64,000 bases of DNA from Sordaria brevicollis (lineage: Eukaryota; Ascomycota; Sordariomycetes; Sordariales; Sordariaceae): positions 4,154,001 through 4,218,000 of the forward strand of contig JAUTDP010000002.1 of assembly GCA_033439795.1 (NCBI GenBank), given 5' to 3'. The notes under the pieces are model-generated. The model searched no databases. It was not told the origin of the DNA and was given only the letters and a program-made list of their open reading frames with translations. A program made the translations under genes and the position numbers. This document shows positions 1 to 10,900 of this stretch, piece by piece. Every line of letters begins with the position of its first letter. The stretch's first letter is position 1.

Positions 1-1352
1 CAATCAAGCTCATCGAGCTCAATGTTCTCCGGGTTGCGATCCCACTCGAGCATCGCATCGAGCTTGCGCCAGCTCTCGGACTCACTCGCACCGCCCATTT
101 CTTTGCGGCCGTAGTTCAAGGACATCATGGTCGAGGATGGCTTCATCGCAGGACTCGTAAGATACGACGTCCGCTCACCGAACAACACATTATCATCCTT
201 GGGGCAAAAGTCAATGTCCATAGCGGTGTTCACGGGGGAAGACGCAGACAGTTCACCGTTGAGTTTCCGTTTTTGCAAGCCAGTGGCTGTCTGTGTGAAC
301 TCTTTCTCATCCTTCTCGAGCGGAGGAGAGACACCGCGGTGGTTGCGGCCGTTCTGACTGCTGTTCGAGGAGTGGGCCCCGGACAGGCAGTAGCGTGTGG
401 AGAATGAGCCAATTGGTGTGCTGGGCATAGGGACGTCGTCCTCCATGTCGTCGAACTCGGGACTCGAAAGATCCACCTCGGGGCTGGGGCTAAGCTCACG
501 TCGCCGGTCAAGGTCCGACTCATCGGTCCCCGAAGCGGCGCTTGAGATGCTTGGCGAGATGATAGCGCGCGAGGCAAGATTTAGCGCAGCCGCCTGAGCC
601 GGGTCGGGAAGTGGCTGGTGGGGGCATGTGGTGAGATAAAAATATGTGCGGCGCGGGTGAACAGACTCGAGCTCCTTGGCAATTGGGCACGGAGACGAGA
701 CGTTCCAGCACGTCCTCTTGAGGTAGGTAGACAAGCGAGAGGAAACAATGGCGCATGGGTTGGCAGATCTGATGGAAACAGGAACAGGTTAGCAAAACAT
801 GATCTTGCATTGGCAATTGGCATGATGTGAAACTCACTGCTGAACAATCTTCAACTGCTGCATCAAGACGGCAGCAAGCTCCTTGACCAAGTGCGGCCTG
901 TTGCCAGTATTTTGGAGCTGAACGATGACCGCCTCAACAATATCATCATTGATGGCCTCGAAATCAATTGGCCTTGGGGGATCGTCGCACTCAACAGATT
1001 GACGTGCGCCGCCCGGAGAAGGAGGGGGTGTATTTTGGAACCTGACAGTCTCACGCTCCTCGCGCTTCTTCTGCTGAGGTTCGGACGGATGCGCGCGGCC
1101 CTCGGTCTCGACAGCGCTGTGGGTGCGCTTCAGCTTCTTGGAGGAGGTAGACTCCGCTTTCGAGTGGCTTGTTTTTGAGGGAGTGGACGAGGCCATATTT
1201 GCTGCTGTGTTTGATCGTGTGTGGGAAGCGTCCTTTTGTTGCTCTTTTAAGGCTTTGCTTGCGGTAGCAGCGGCTCTTGAATCTTTGGAGGTAGGGACGT
1301 GGATGCCGAGCGAAGGCAGGGAGAGGGACTTGCGCCGGGTATTGTACGGCAT
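1..1352 (-). CDS. GDS1-type winged-helix nuclear protein, two exons, C-terminus beyond the window
   Basis: Exon 1 runs 1352 to 838 and starts MPYNTRRKSLSLPSLGIHVP. Exon 2 runs 768 to 1 and leaves the window still open, giving about 427 residues. The first ~125 residues are basic, Ser/Thr-rich and probably disordered. Residues ~130-215 form the conserved domain: FEAINDDIVEAVIVQLQNTG before the intron and ANPCAIVSSRLSTYLKR, then CPIAKELESVHPRRTYFYL after it, which I recognise as the winged-helix domain of the fungal GDS1 family. The remainder is a Ser/Asp-rich tail with a KRK patch. The yeast founder GDS1 was linked genetically to mitochondrial function; a nuclear DNA-binding role is inferred from the fold. 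Joining the exons keeps the frame (CA|A, Gln). This is the only gene here with normal codon use and no RIP damage. The family call rests on memory of the domain, not on a search. Confidence 0.82.
769..837 (-). other. 69-bp spliceosomal intron of the GDS1-like gene
   Basis: On the minus strand the intron begins GTGAGT (837 downward) and ends TTTCCATCAG (769). Without splicing, the frame stops at once after the IVQQ residues; with splicing it runs on through the conserved second half of the winged helix. The length is typical for filamentous ascomycetes. A branch-point-like GCTAAC lies near the acceptor. Confidence 0.85.
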
Positions 1353-2675
1353 GGTTGCGGTAGTCTGGAAACGAAGTAGACAAGGAGTGCGTGGTCGTGT
1401 AGTTGACGGCTTGAGATGAGACTGATTATGTTACAGGCTAATAGTAACGTATGCTGTCGGTAACTGTATGCGTAAGCAAGGCGTGCGTGGAGTCGTGGTG
1501 CGTTTCGGTAACGTCAACAACTGCTTGACACCTGCTTCACAGTCGTATGTGTGTATGTGTTGGAGGTGTTGGAGAGGGAACTCGTAGAGAGGGTGCCTCG
1601 CTTTGGGAGGAGGGTCCGAGAGAGGAGAAGAGGACGTGGGAGGCTTGTTCTTGGTCGAGATGGGATGATGGTGGTGGTGACGACTTGACGTTGGAGACGA
1701 GATCGACAATGCTTTGCTTCTGAACCACGCCAACAAGGGAACGTGCACGAATAGCAGACAAGATAGTGAAGAGGAGGATGAGTCTCTTTTTTCCTTGCCT
1801 CGAGTCGTCAAACAACTCTTTTTGTAGAAAGTAGTAGATAACAAGAATAATGTCTGATGATGACCCTTTTCTCTCCCGAAGAACGATAGCTATCCAAACC
1901 ACGATTCAGAATGTATGAGCGTTTTTTGAAACAAGTTCGAGAATGTGATGGGCAAGAGAGGAAGAGAAGAGAGGGAGGAAGAGAGGAAAGAGAAGAAGAG
2001 ACGATGGTGGCGGATGATGGAGGGTTTTGGGGGATGGAGGACTGATGAGGATGGAGTACTCAGCAGCAAGTCAGCATTAGGAACAGCGAGCAACAGAGAG
2101 GAGGGGAGACGAGACAACAAGAGACAAGACAGTGCAAGAAAATGATGAGAAGATCGATTGGAAGCAACTTCTCTGCGAATGGCAGTTGGAATGACAGAGA
2201 GAGTGGATGGGCAAGTGGTCCGGTAGTGAGAGAGAGAAGAGGTGGGTTGTACCGTGTACCTAGATTGCGTTGGTGTGGATGGAGCGCGCAATGGGTAAAG
2301 CGTCGCCCGTAACCTTTTTTTTTTTTTTTTTTTTTTTTTTCGTTCCTCTGCAGTGCCGTTTTGGCGAAGGGGGAGGGGGGTGCAGAGTGGGATTGTGCGG
2401 GAGTGCATTTTGCGATGATGGAAGGGGGCGACCGGCTAGCGACGCAAGACAGCAGCCCAAGACCGGGAAGCTTGAACAGGGTTAAACGTATAAGATGGGC
2501 CAATGACAGTCCACCATTTTGCACAAAAAGGCGGTAAGAATACACAAACGGGCAATATGTGGATTCCTGAACTTGGGCAGTGTGGGGTCAAGCTTTCGAT
2601 TTTGAGGGAAGGTTACACGCGCATGCAACTGGTAACTGGCAGCAGCTGGTGAGAGGAGCAGAGGCTGCGGAGTTG
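1353..2675 (-). promoter_or_regulatory. promoter and probable long 5' leader of the GDS1-like gene
   Basis: About 1.3 kb upstream of the start codon has no convincing gene. On the coding (minus) strand it carries long pyrimidine tracts (complement of the purine runs at about 1949-2005, 2092-2133 and 2225-2240), as found in core promoters and leaders of filamentous fungi. It also has an A26 tract and an inverted CCAAT box at 2500-2504. Open frames here on either strand are low-complexity and were not called. Transcription start and any leader intron cannot be fixed from sequence. Confidence 0.55.
2315..2340. repeat. poly(T) tract of 26 bases
   Basis: An uninterrupted run of 26 T, i.e. poly(A) on the strand of the GDS1-like gene, inside its promoter. 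Homopolymer dA:dT tracts exclude nucleosomes in fungal promoters; that role is inferred here. Such a run is also prone to length errors in assembly. Confidence 0.9.
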
Positions 2676-2679
2676 CTTA

Positions 2680-2699
2680 TTCCGCTTACAGCCCCACAC
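2680..2699 (+). repeat. left terminal inverted repeat
   Basis: TTCCGCTTACAGCCCCACAC is identical over 20 bp to the complement of 7265-7284. With the adjoining TA and one further base the match is 23 bp (2677-2699). Confidence 0.75.
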
Positions 2700-5183
2700 C
2701 CCCAAATGGAGAAAATAATAATAAAATCGATTTTATTTTCATGTAACATCTGGGTTGTTAGCGACCGTGGCTAAGTCGCTATATCCTAATATAATATAAT
2801 AATACGTACAACACTCCGTAATAATATCATTAGTTTACCTTGGAATTTCGTATAATTTTATTAATTAATTAAGGGTATTTAAATAATACGATTACCGTTA
2901 TTAGCGATAATTTTAATAGTATTTTAATAAAGTTACAATCGTTATACGAAATTTCTAGTATATTAGGTACGTTGGGACTAACGTAATTAATACTCTTACT
3001 ATAGGTATAATTATTATTTAGAAAATAATTTAAATAGTTAATATTTTAGTTACTGCGCGTCTTTTTTATTTACTTTTCCTCTTCTCCTTAAATAATATAC
3101 TTTTCGAATTGCAATTACCCTATTATCCCTATTAATTAATATTATAAATTATATCGTCGTTATTAATTATTATTATTATTATAGATGAATATTAGTAAGA
3201 AATATAGTGCTTTCAATAGTAATTTAATAAGTAGGATACTATTATTCGAGAATTTAATTTCGATATCGTCGTTAGATTAATAGAAAAATAGCCTACTGAT
3301 AATTTACGATAGTTCGATATTAACGTTAGCCAAATTGCGATTCCTAATATCTTTATTATTCCCATTAACGTTAATGAAATTAATATTATCCTTATTAATA
3401 TTATCTTCGTTAATTTCGACGACGTAGCGGATTTTATTTAAGTTATAGGTATTAAGTAAAATAAAGCGGTTTATACCTTAAATACCGATACGTTACTAAA
3501 GGGATATAGTATTTCCCCTTTCTATTATTATATAAAATAATAATAAAATAATTAATAATAGTCTTTTTTTAATTACTCCCCTTCCTCCTTCTCTTCCTAC
3601 GGGATTAATAATAGTAGTAGTACGTATACGCCCCTAAATATAATAATGCGATTAATTATACGATTAATTTAATTGGGTATTAAAAGATATTAAATAGATT
3701 AAGTAATGTTTTTTTATATTATAGGAACTTATCGAATTTGTATTTATTAAAGAAGCGGATAAATATTTTACTTTCGTAGATAATTTTTATATAAAGAATA
3801 GTTTAGAGCGTACGCTAATTTAGAATAGGGTATTTACTTTATAATATTATCGGTATCGATTTTACGCCCTTTCGTTAAAAAAAAATAAAAAACGACCGGT
3901 AAAAAAATAACGCCGTAAATCTTCCCGCGTTTTTATCGATTACCCTATTATTATATACCGCGCTACCTACTTTAATAATTATATTATTTTTTTAGCGCTT
4001 AATCGCCCGGTATAGGATTAAGTAGAAATTATTTACTATTATAATTAGGATATATTTAACCGTATTAAACGAAATTCTATAATTAAAAATATAATCTATT
4101 ATAACGTTTCCTGTAATTTTATTATAGCCTCTATATTACGTACTTTATAAAGTAGCGATAACTGCAATAACGCCGTTAAAAATAAGTTATACGTAGCCGG
4201 GGGTAGCTATTTAATAAGGTAAAATATTATAAACGTTAGTAATTCGTACTAGCGCGCTTATTTAAATCTTCGTTGGGTTGGGAAAGATTTCGTTACGTTA
4301 ATTTAAATTAATTACGTTATACGATTTATTAAAGAAAAAAGCTTCTTTTATAAATCTATTATAGTAAAGCGACCTAACGGTAAAACCTCCCCTAATATTA
4401 TATGGGTAAGTAAAAGTATATATATTTTCAGATTTTTTTAGATTTTTCGATTTTTTCGGATTTTTTAAATTTTTTAGATTTTTCGATTTTTGTATTTTTA
4501 TTATTATTATCTATTTTTTTATTATATATTAATTTCGTATATTAATACGCCCTTTCCTTAGAATAATTCGAAGTTTTATAACGTTGTAGGTACTTTATAT
4601 TTATAAATATTACTTATAATACTAATTAGTTATTATAATTATTATATACAATTTTCGTATATAACGAATATAATTATTAAATCCCTTGTAATTACTTTTT
4701 AACCGCTAAAGCCGACGCGGATATTATTACGGTCGCGTTATTAATAATTAAAGGGTAGGTAATAGAATATACAGGTTCCCTATAGCCGCTTCGTTATTTT
4801 TTTATAAATAATAATTCTATTGAATAAAAAACTATTAAAAAGGCTTTTTTTAATATAGAAGTTAATTATTTATTTTATTACGTTTATTACGAACGGATTT
4901 TAAAACGGAAATTAGTTAGCGAACGGTATAAAACCTATTTTCAATATATAATTTCTACCATAAAATATCAACGGTTAAAAATAATATATAACGAATCTAT
5001 CGCTAATACCCTAATTAATTTACCCCCCAATAATAATATAATACGCGAATATTTATAAATTAACTAAATATCGAAAAAGTAACTCTAAGCAAACTACGCT
5101 CGTAAATATTCTCTTCTATTATTATAAGTATTATTATCATCCCCTTCTTTTTTATAGTGCTTTTTATTACCCCCGATATTTTC

Positions 5184-5246
5184 TAAGCCTCTTCCGAATT
5201 TCTTTAAGCCTCCTCCGAATTTCTTTAAGTCTCCTCCGATTTTTTA
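5184..5246 (+). repeat. 21-bp tandem repeat, three copies
   Basis: Units at 5184-5204, 5205-5225 and 5226-5246 of the type TAAGCCTCYTCCGAATTTCTT. The period is a multiple of three and reads as a repeated seven-residue K-P-P-P-N-F-F unit on the plus strand, so it may have been a coding repeat. Confidence 0.7.
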
Positions 5247-6129
5247 TAAGCTTCGAGCTTTTTTTTTTCGTCTACTAACTATTTTTTTTCCTTTATTTAT
5301 AATAGGTATCGATAATTAATCCGCTAAAAAGCTATTATTCTACATTAAAATATAGGAATATAAAATTAATATAGTAATAGGCTCTCTTAAGTATTTTTAA
5401 ATACATTCTTATAACTAACGGTCGTTACTTCGCCAAAGCCGCGTAATAAATATACGATTTCCGTACTAAATCGTTACGTAAAGCGGTAAATTACCTTAAT
5501 CTTAATCGGTTCTTATTACCTATTTAATAATTAATCTTATTAAAGATTAAAATTGGCTAACGTTTATTTATTAAAGGAGAATATCTACGGATATAAATAC
5601 GTATTAATAATAATAAATTATTATAATATAATTATAAATTTTATAAACGCTAGTAATTACCTTGTAAATACCTATAGTATTATTACTTTTTTACTAGCTA
5701 TTAAACTTTAGGAGAGGAGAAGTTAACGGCTTAATTAGAGGTATAGTAAGTAGTAGGCTATAAGTATTATAAGACTATTAAATGTAAATAGCCAGTATTA
5801 ACTACCTTAAAGCCACTTTACATTTTGAAAGCCCGCTAAAATATACGAACTTTTTAAAAAATTTAATTCTAATAATTCTATACCTTTTAACGTTGGGCGG
5901 CTATTTAATATAGGGTTAGTATTCGTCGTATTAAAGAGGCTATTACTTAATATTTCGAAAAGATAAGGGAGGGTTATAACTTCCTTAAATATATTATATA
6001 GGATTAGGAACGTTAATTTTAGTAATAAAGCCTTTTAAATAATTATATAATATTATTATAAAATTTTTTTAACGTTATAAATATTCGTAATAATAACGGT
6101 TATAGATATTTTATTAGTTAACCGATTAG

Positions 6130-6400
6130 TACTTTATATAATTTATACAATTTTTTCGATTTTTTAATTATTATATAGATATATATAAAAATTAGCACTC
6201 TGACCAGCATTCTGATTAATATTCTATACGATTTACCTAGATTTTTCGATTTATACGACTTTTTCATTTTTTTCGAATATTATATAGATATATGTAAAAA
6301 CTAGTATTCTAATTAGCACTCTATACGATTTACCTAGATTTTTCGATTTATACGGCTTTTTTATTTTTTTCGAATATTATATAAATATATATAAAAAAAT
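6130..6400. repeat. 97-bp tandem repeat, about 2.5 copies
   Basis: The motif CTATACGATTTACCTAGATT starts at 6224 and again at 6321 (period 97), followed in both by TTTTCGATTTATACG and an A/T-rich tail. A partial copy precedes it from about 6134. Copies differ mostly by C/T and G/A, as RIP would leave. Confidence 0.7.
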
Positions 6401-6862
6401 ATTAAATATAGTTAGTAAGTATTATAATTATATAGATTTAATACTTTATTAGAGTATTTAAAAGTGGTGGTAAGTGCAATTATAGAAACGTTTTTTATGA
6501 ATATATTTTATTTTCTATTAAATATATTTAATTAATATTTTTGTATAGAGATTGTATAATATTATAAATTCTTCTAATTTTTATACCAATCGATTACTCG
6601 CAATTAATATACCCTATATAGAAAGTTTAAAGATTTTTAATACAAAAATACGGTTATTATATTAAAAAAATAATAAATATATATATATTATTCGTAATGT
6701 TAATATTTATTTTTTTTGCAATTAATAATAATATAAACTATATTTTAATACCTAAGGTCATTCCCTATATAAAACCTAGGCAAAACGACTTTAAGAAAAA
6801 AATTATAATTTAGGGAGAGTTTTAATTTCGAATATAAGGAATAGGAAGTTTAACGCTTCAAG

Positions 6863-6952
6863 AATAGTAAAGATGACGAGATTAAGAGGTTTAATAATAA
6901 AGATAACGAAATTAAGAAGCTCAATAGCAAAAATAACGAAGTTAAAAAGCTT
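6863..6952 (+). repeat. 30-bp in-frame tandem repeat, three copies
   Basis: Units 6863-6892, 6893-6922 and 6923-6952 encode NSKDDEIKRF, NNKDNEIKKL and NSKNNEVKKL on the plus strand, a charged, heptad-like segment near the end of the unknown gene. Confidence 0.7.
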
Positions 6953-7264
6953 ATAAGTTACTACTATATTCAAAAATAATAATCGTAATATATTATATAG
7001 TATTGTATTTATTATTATACTAATAGTTAATACTATAATACTATATACTTATACATCGCGATTTTTACAATTTTACCAAATTACCTCCCACCTTATTACG
7101 TGTATTTAGTACGTACTACGGTACTAGGCACGTACTAGAGCTCGCTAGAACTCTAATTAATACTACTAACTAACCACCATAGGTACTACCCAAAGTAGTA
7201 AAGACTGGGAGATTACGAGACTCAAGGGATTATACTATTCTAGGCAGTAATAGGGGGCAAAGGT

Positions 7265-7284
7265 GTGTGGGGCTGTAAGCGGAA
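7265..7284 (-). repeat. right terminal inverted repeat
   Basis: GTGTGGGGCTGTAAGCGGAA is the exact complement of 2680-2699. It sits inside GC-balanced, unmutated DNA followed by TA at 7285-7286. Confidence 0.75.
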
Positions 7285-7286
7285 TA

Positions 7287-7725
7287 ATCGACACCGAGGC
7301 TGCAGAGCAACACTGCAGGAGCATTGAGAGGTTGCAGCAGAAAAGTGGAAGGCTCGAGAGGCACGCCGGAGGAAAAGGGAGCAGAGGGGGCAACGGAGCA
7401 GGCCATTGTCTTTTTGGAAAGCTGAGCGCTGTAACCGAAAGCAACGCGACTTCTACCGAAGAAGGAAAAAGAAGCTGTCAATCGCCCACCAAAATCTTAT
7501 CACGCTCGGTGGGAGTTTTTGGGTGTAAGCGCGATTGCCTCTTCCGTCAACAGAAAGACAAAACGACATGACCGAACAACACATACAGCTGTCTAGCTAC
7601 AAACATGATAGCACGGAATAACACCACCATGGCATGACCACAACGCGGTATCTCCAAATCACATCAATCCATGAGTGAGAGCCAAAGACAGGCAGATCGC
7701 AGGACCGCACGCCAACGTTGAACCT
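7287..7725. other. unmutated intergenic island between two RIP blocks
   Basis: About 440 bp of GC-balanced sequence with normal CpA/TpG content. The open frames on both strands are short and low-complexity, and no intron-exon structure, RNA gene or family motif was seen. It ends with AACCT (7721-7725), the left target duplication of the copia element. Confidence 0.6.
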
Positions 7726-7919
7726 TGTCAGATTCCAGGGTGGTATTCTGGACCAAAACAGTATAGACTAGTATACAGCTGGTCAGCACTACCAGCCACC
7801 TAGAAGGTCTTGGCAAATAAAGGATACCCCCAACTCCCCCGACTAGAGTTCTAAAATCCTATCCCCTACAATTATATACAAATATATAGAATTAATTAAT
7901 TCTCCTATACAATCTAATA
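7726..7919 (+). repeat. 5' LTR of the copia element (194 bp)
   Basis: Aligns without length change to 13079-13272. Bases 7726 to about 7855 are intact; the inner end carries RIP transitions (AATCTAATA instead of AATCTGACA). Confidence 0.95.
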
Positions 7920-7937
7920 ATTAATAATTTAATATAC

Positions 7938-10900
7938 CTATTACTATTAATACTAATAATAATAATAATACTATTATTATTATTACAATATCTTCTTTAA
8001 AGCAAATTAATAAGATAATTAATAATAACCCCTTCCTTACCGATAGCGACGATTAGGTCCGCTAGGAGGAGATACTATAAATTAAATACGATCCTAATAT
8101 TATTAAAACTTAATTCCTAAGCGAAATTAACGTACCCCGCGAACTTTTCTACTTTAAACCTAATAATTTCCTTCTTAAATTAATTATTAAACTCCGTATT
8201 AAAATAATTAATAAAGAATTACGTCTTTTTAAAGCCGGTCTCTTTCGTACTATAATAAATAAGGTTAGAAAAACCGTCGAAATTCCTTACCGTTATCGAA
8301 ATAATATTTTAATCAATAGGATCCTTACCGAAGAAAATTTAAATAGTCTTTAACTCTATTACAATATTAAAATTATTTACCCTAATAAAAAGAAGGATTG
8401 GCTAAAATTCGAAATTAGGGATAAGGCCGTAAGAATTTAAATAAAATTTTTAATTAATTACGGATTTCAAAGTTTAATTATAAAAGAAAAATAGGATATT
8501 TAAATTTAATATAACCTCTTTAAATAAAGAACCTAATATAATATTACTAATAAATTTATTAATACCCGTAAGGCTTATACTAATAATATTATAATCCTTC
8601 GAAAGGAACCGACTAATTTTAATACTTAGTTTTAAAATTAGGTTATAATTATAAGTAATAGTATTATTAAAGGAATTAGGGAATATATAAATGCTATATT
8701 TTAATATAACGACTTCCGTACTACTATTAAAATCGTTTAACTTAATTACGCTAATACAATATAGAAATTTAACAATAAAATAGAAAATAATACTTTAAAA
8801 TATATAGAGGTATACGAAGACTTTAAGAAGTAGAATATAAATAGTTACCGTAGTATTATAACCTTTATAGGTAGAAATAGTCGTAGGGTATTTATTATCG
8901 AAGTAGATGGTTCGATTTATTATCGCGTTAATAACGATAATAAAATTGGTAATTATTAAGAAATTAATAATAGGGACGTTCGTTAATAAAATAAAAATAA
9001 AAAGCCTAAGGGTAATGTAGGTAAACGAAAATAGGCGTTAAATAATTCCGAAAATATATGTAAAAAATAAAATTCGAAAGATAAGAAGGGTAAAGGTAAG
9101 GAATTCCTTATATATAAAATATACGAAAAAGGACTTCACTTTTTTAAAGAGTATTAATATATAAATTTAAATATTAAATTTAAAGCTTTTAAATTATATC
9201 CTTCTACTACACGAGCCGTTGAAGTTAATATTGCGAAGGACGTTAATTTAATTAAGAAAATTGAGGCTATTAGGGAGAAGGTTATTAAGACGGTGAAGTT
9301 TAAATTTATATAATTCTTTAGGGAAGAATGTAAGGTAGCTTTTTAAATCGGTAATAGAAATAAACGAAAAGAATATCCTTTTAAAAATTTAATTATTTTA
9401 AATTCGGGGAGTTCTTTCTATATATTTAATAAGATTATTTATTTTTATTACTTTCGTTATACTGATTTAAATAATTATTTATAGGTAAGTAATTCTTATA
9501 TTAAAATTTAAGGTTTTAGGAAAATTAACGTTATTATTAAAGGTAAAAAAGGCAATTTAAAATTACGGTTAAAAGAAATTACGTTTTACCCTAATTTTAC
9601 TATTAATTTCGTCTCCTTCTTCCTATTATAAAAATAAAGTTTCTATTAAGATTATCGACTTCTAAATAATTATTTAAAGAGAATTAATAGGTTATTTTTT
9701 TATTCTTTAAATATTATTTTTAATTAAACGGTTTTAAAATATTTACTTATATTATTTACTAAATTAATATTTATAGCGCGGCGATATTAAATTAATTCTT
9801 ATACGAAGAAACTATCGATTTAAACCGTTAAAATATAGTATTACCGATTCGATTACCCTAATCCCTAAGTATTCGAATATTTATAAAACGTTAATAGGGT
9901 ACGATTACGAAGTATTTTAATTAAAAAGAAGAATACGGATAATACGGTCGTAATAGATTCTAATTCGACCGAAGAACCTTCGAATAATTTCCCCTCTATA
10001 ATATTTTTAAAAGGGATATTAATAATTAAATACAATACCTATATTATAGTAAAAATACGACGTTAAATATAGCGAATCTTTCGAAATTATAAATATAAAT
10101 TAGAGTAACGCTTTATAATAAATTTCCTCGAATTCAATAAAGGTATTAATAGATACCGATACTTTATATTTATTATTTATTAATAATTTAGATATATATA
10201 GGATTATTACCTTTCGAACCGGATATTTATTAATATTGCCTCGATCTTGTATAATTATATAAATATATTAATATATTAATATAACGTTAAGGTTAAAACC
10301 TTCGAATATAATAATAAATTTAACTGAGGAGAAATATTAATTAAGTTCGGAATAAGAAGTATATTATTCGAACCCTTTATTCTTAATATTTAAAAATAAA
10401 ATAGTAGAGTAGAGCGTTTAAGGGGTATAGTAAAATAACGATATAATATTATAAGGAATAGTTTAAAATTTCCGATCGATTTATAATTAGAAATTATATA
10501 CGCAATAATTTACTTACTAAACCGGTTATTTCGATACCTCTATAATTAGAAATCCTTATACGAATATTTTTATATTTATATTGCTTAATAATATAGTTAA
10601 TAAGAATTATAGCGATTAGATATTAATTACTTTCGAATATATAAATATAAAGTATATTCTATAATTAATATAATATAAAAGAAAGAGAAACGTTACTAAA
10701 AGTATCTCCCTAAAATATAGATTGGCTACTTAATTAAATATAGCGCCTCTTTAATATACTATATATAAAACCCCGTTATAAAATAAATTATTTAAATACG
10801 TAACGTAATATTTAATAAATACGTTAAATTTTCTCCCAACGAAATTAATATTAAAGAGGACTTAGTAACTTTAGAAATAATAATTACCGAAGAGCTTATT

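Larger units (their letters stand above)
3721..6965 (+). pseudogene. RIP-broken gene(s) of unknown function inside the TIR-bounded element
   Basis: Plus-strand frames read through RIP-type stops give protein-like stretches. At ~3725-3900 there is ELIEFVFIKEADKYFTF followed by NSLERTLI and YYRYRFYALS. At ~4860-5060 there is VNYLFYYVYYERILKRK and ANTLINLPPNNNIIREYL. At ~6840-6965 there is an acidic tail with three 10-residue repeats that look like a coiled coil. Frames change between blocks, which may be introns or indels. I do not recognise the family. No DDE/D, HUH, tyrosine-recombinase or RT motif was visible, so whether this is the transposase or a passenger is open. Confidence 0.35.
2678..7286. 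mobile_element. RIP-degraded element of unknown class bounded by 20-bp terminal inverted repeats
   Basis: A 4.6-kb AT-rich block is bracketed by the perfect inverted repeat TTCCGCTTACAGCCCCACAC (2680-2699) and its complement (7265-7284), both unmutated. Each is flanked outward by TA (2678-2679 and 7285-7286), as expected of a DNA transposon that duplicates TA. Outside lie similar direct motifs GAGGCTGC(G/A)GAG at 2661-2672 and 7296-7307. The interior shows strong RIP, so it existed in more than one copy. No LTR pair, reverse transcriptase or recognisable DDE transposase was seen. At 4.6 kb it is long for a Tc1/mariner-like element, so a composite or unrelated inverted repeats remain possible. 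Confidence 0.5.

Noticed and set aside
230..577. Minus-strand open frame overlapping exon 2 of the GDS1-like gene
   Set aside because: Different frame from the conserved winged-helix continuation; low-complexity and without family motifs.
1890..2545. Open frames on both strands in the promoter, including poly-Lys and poly-Phe runs
   Set aside because: They arise from the T26 tract and purine-rich tracts and have no protein-like composition.
7230..7571. Open frames in the 7.3-kb island
   Set aside because: Short, overlapping on opposite strands, no motif, and they run into the inverted repeat.
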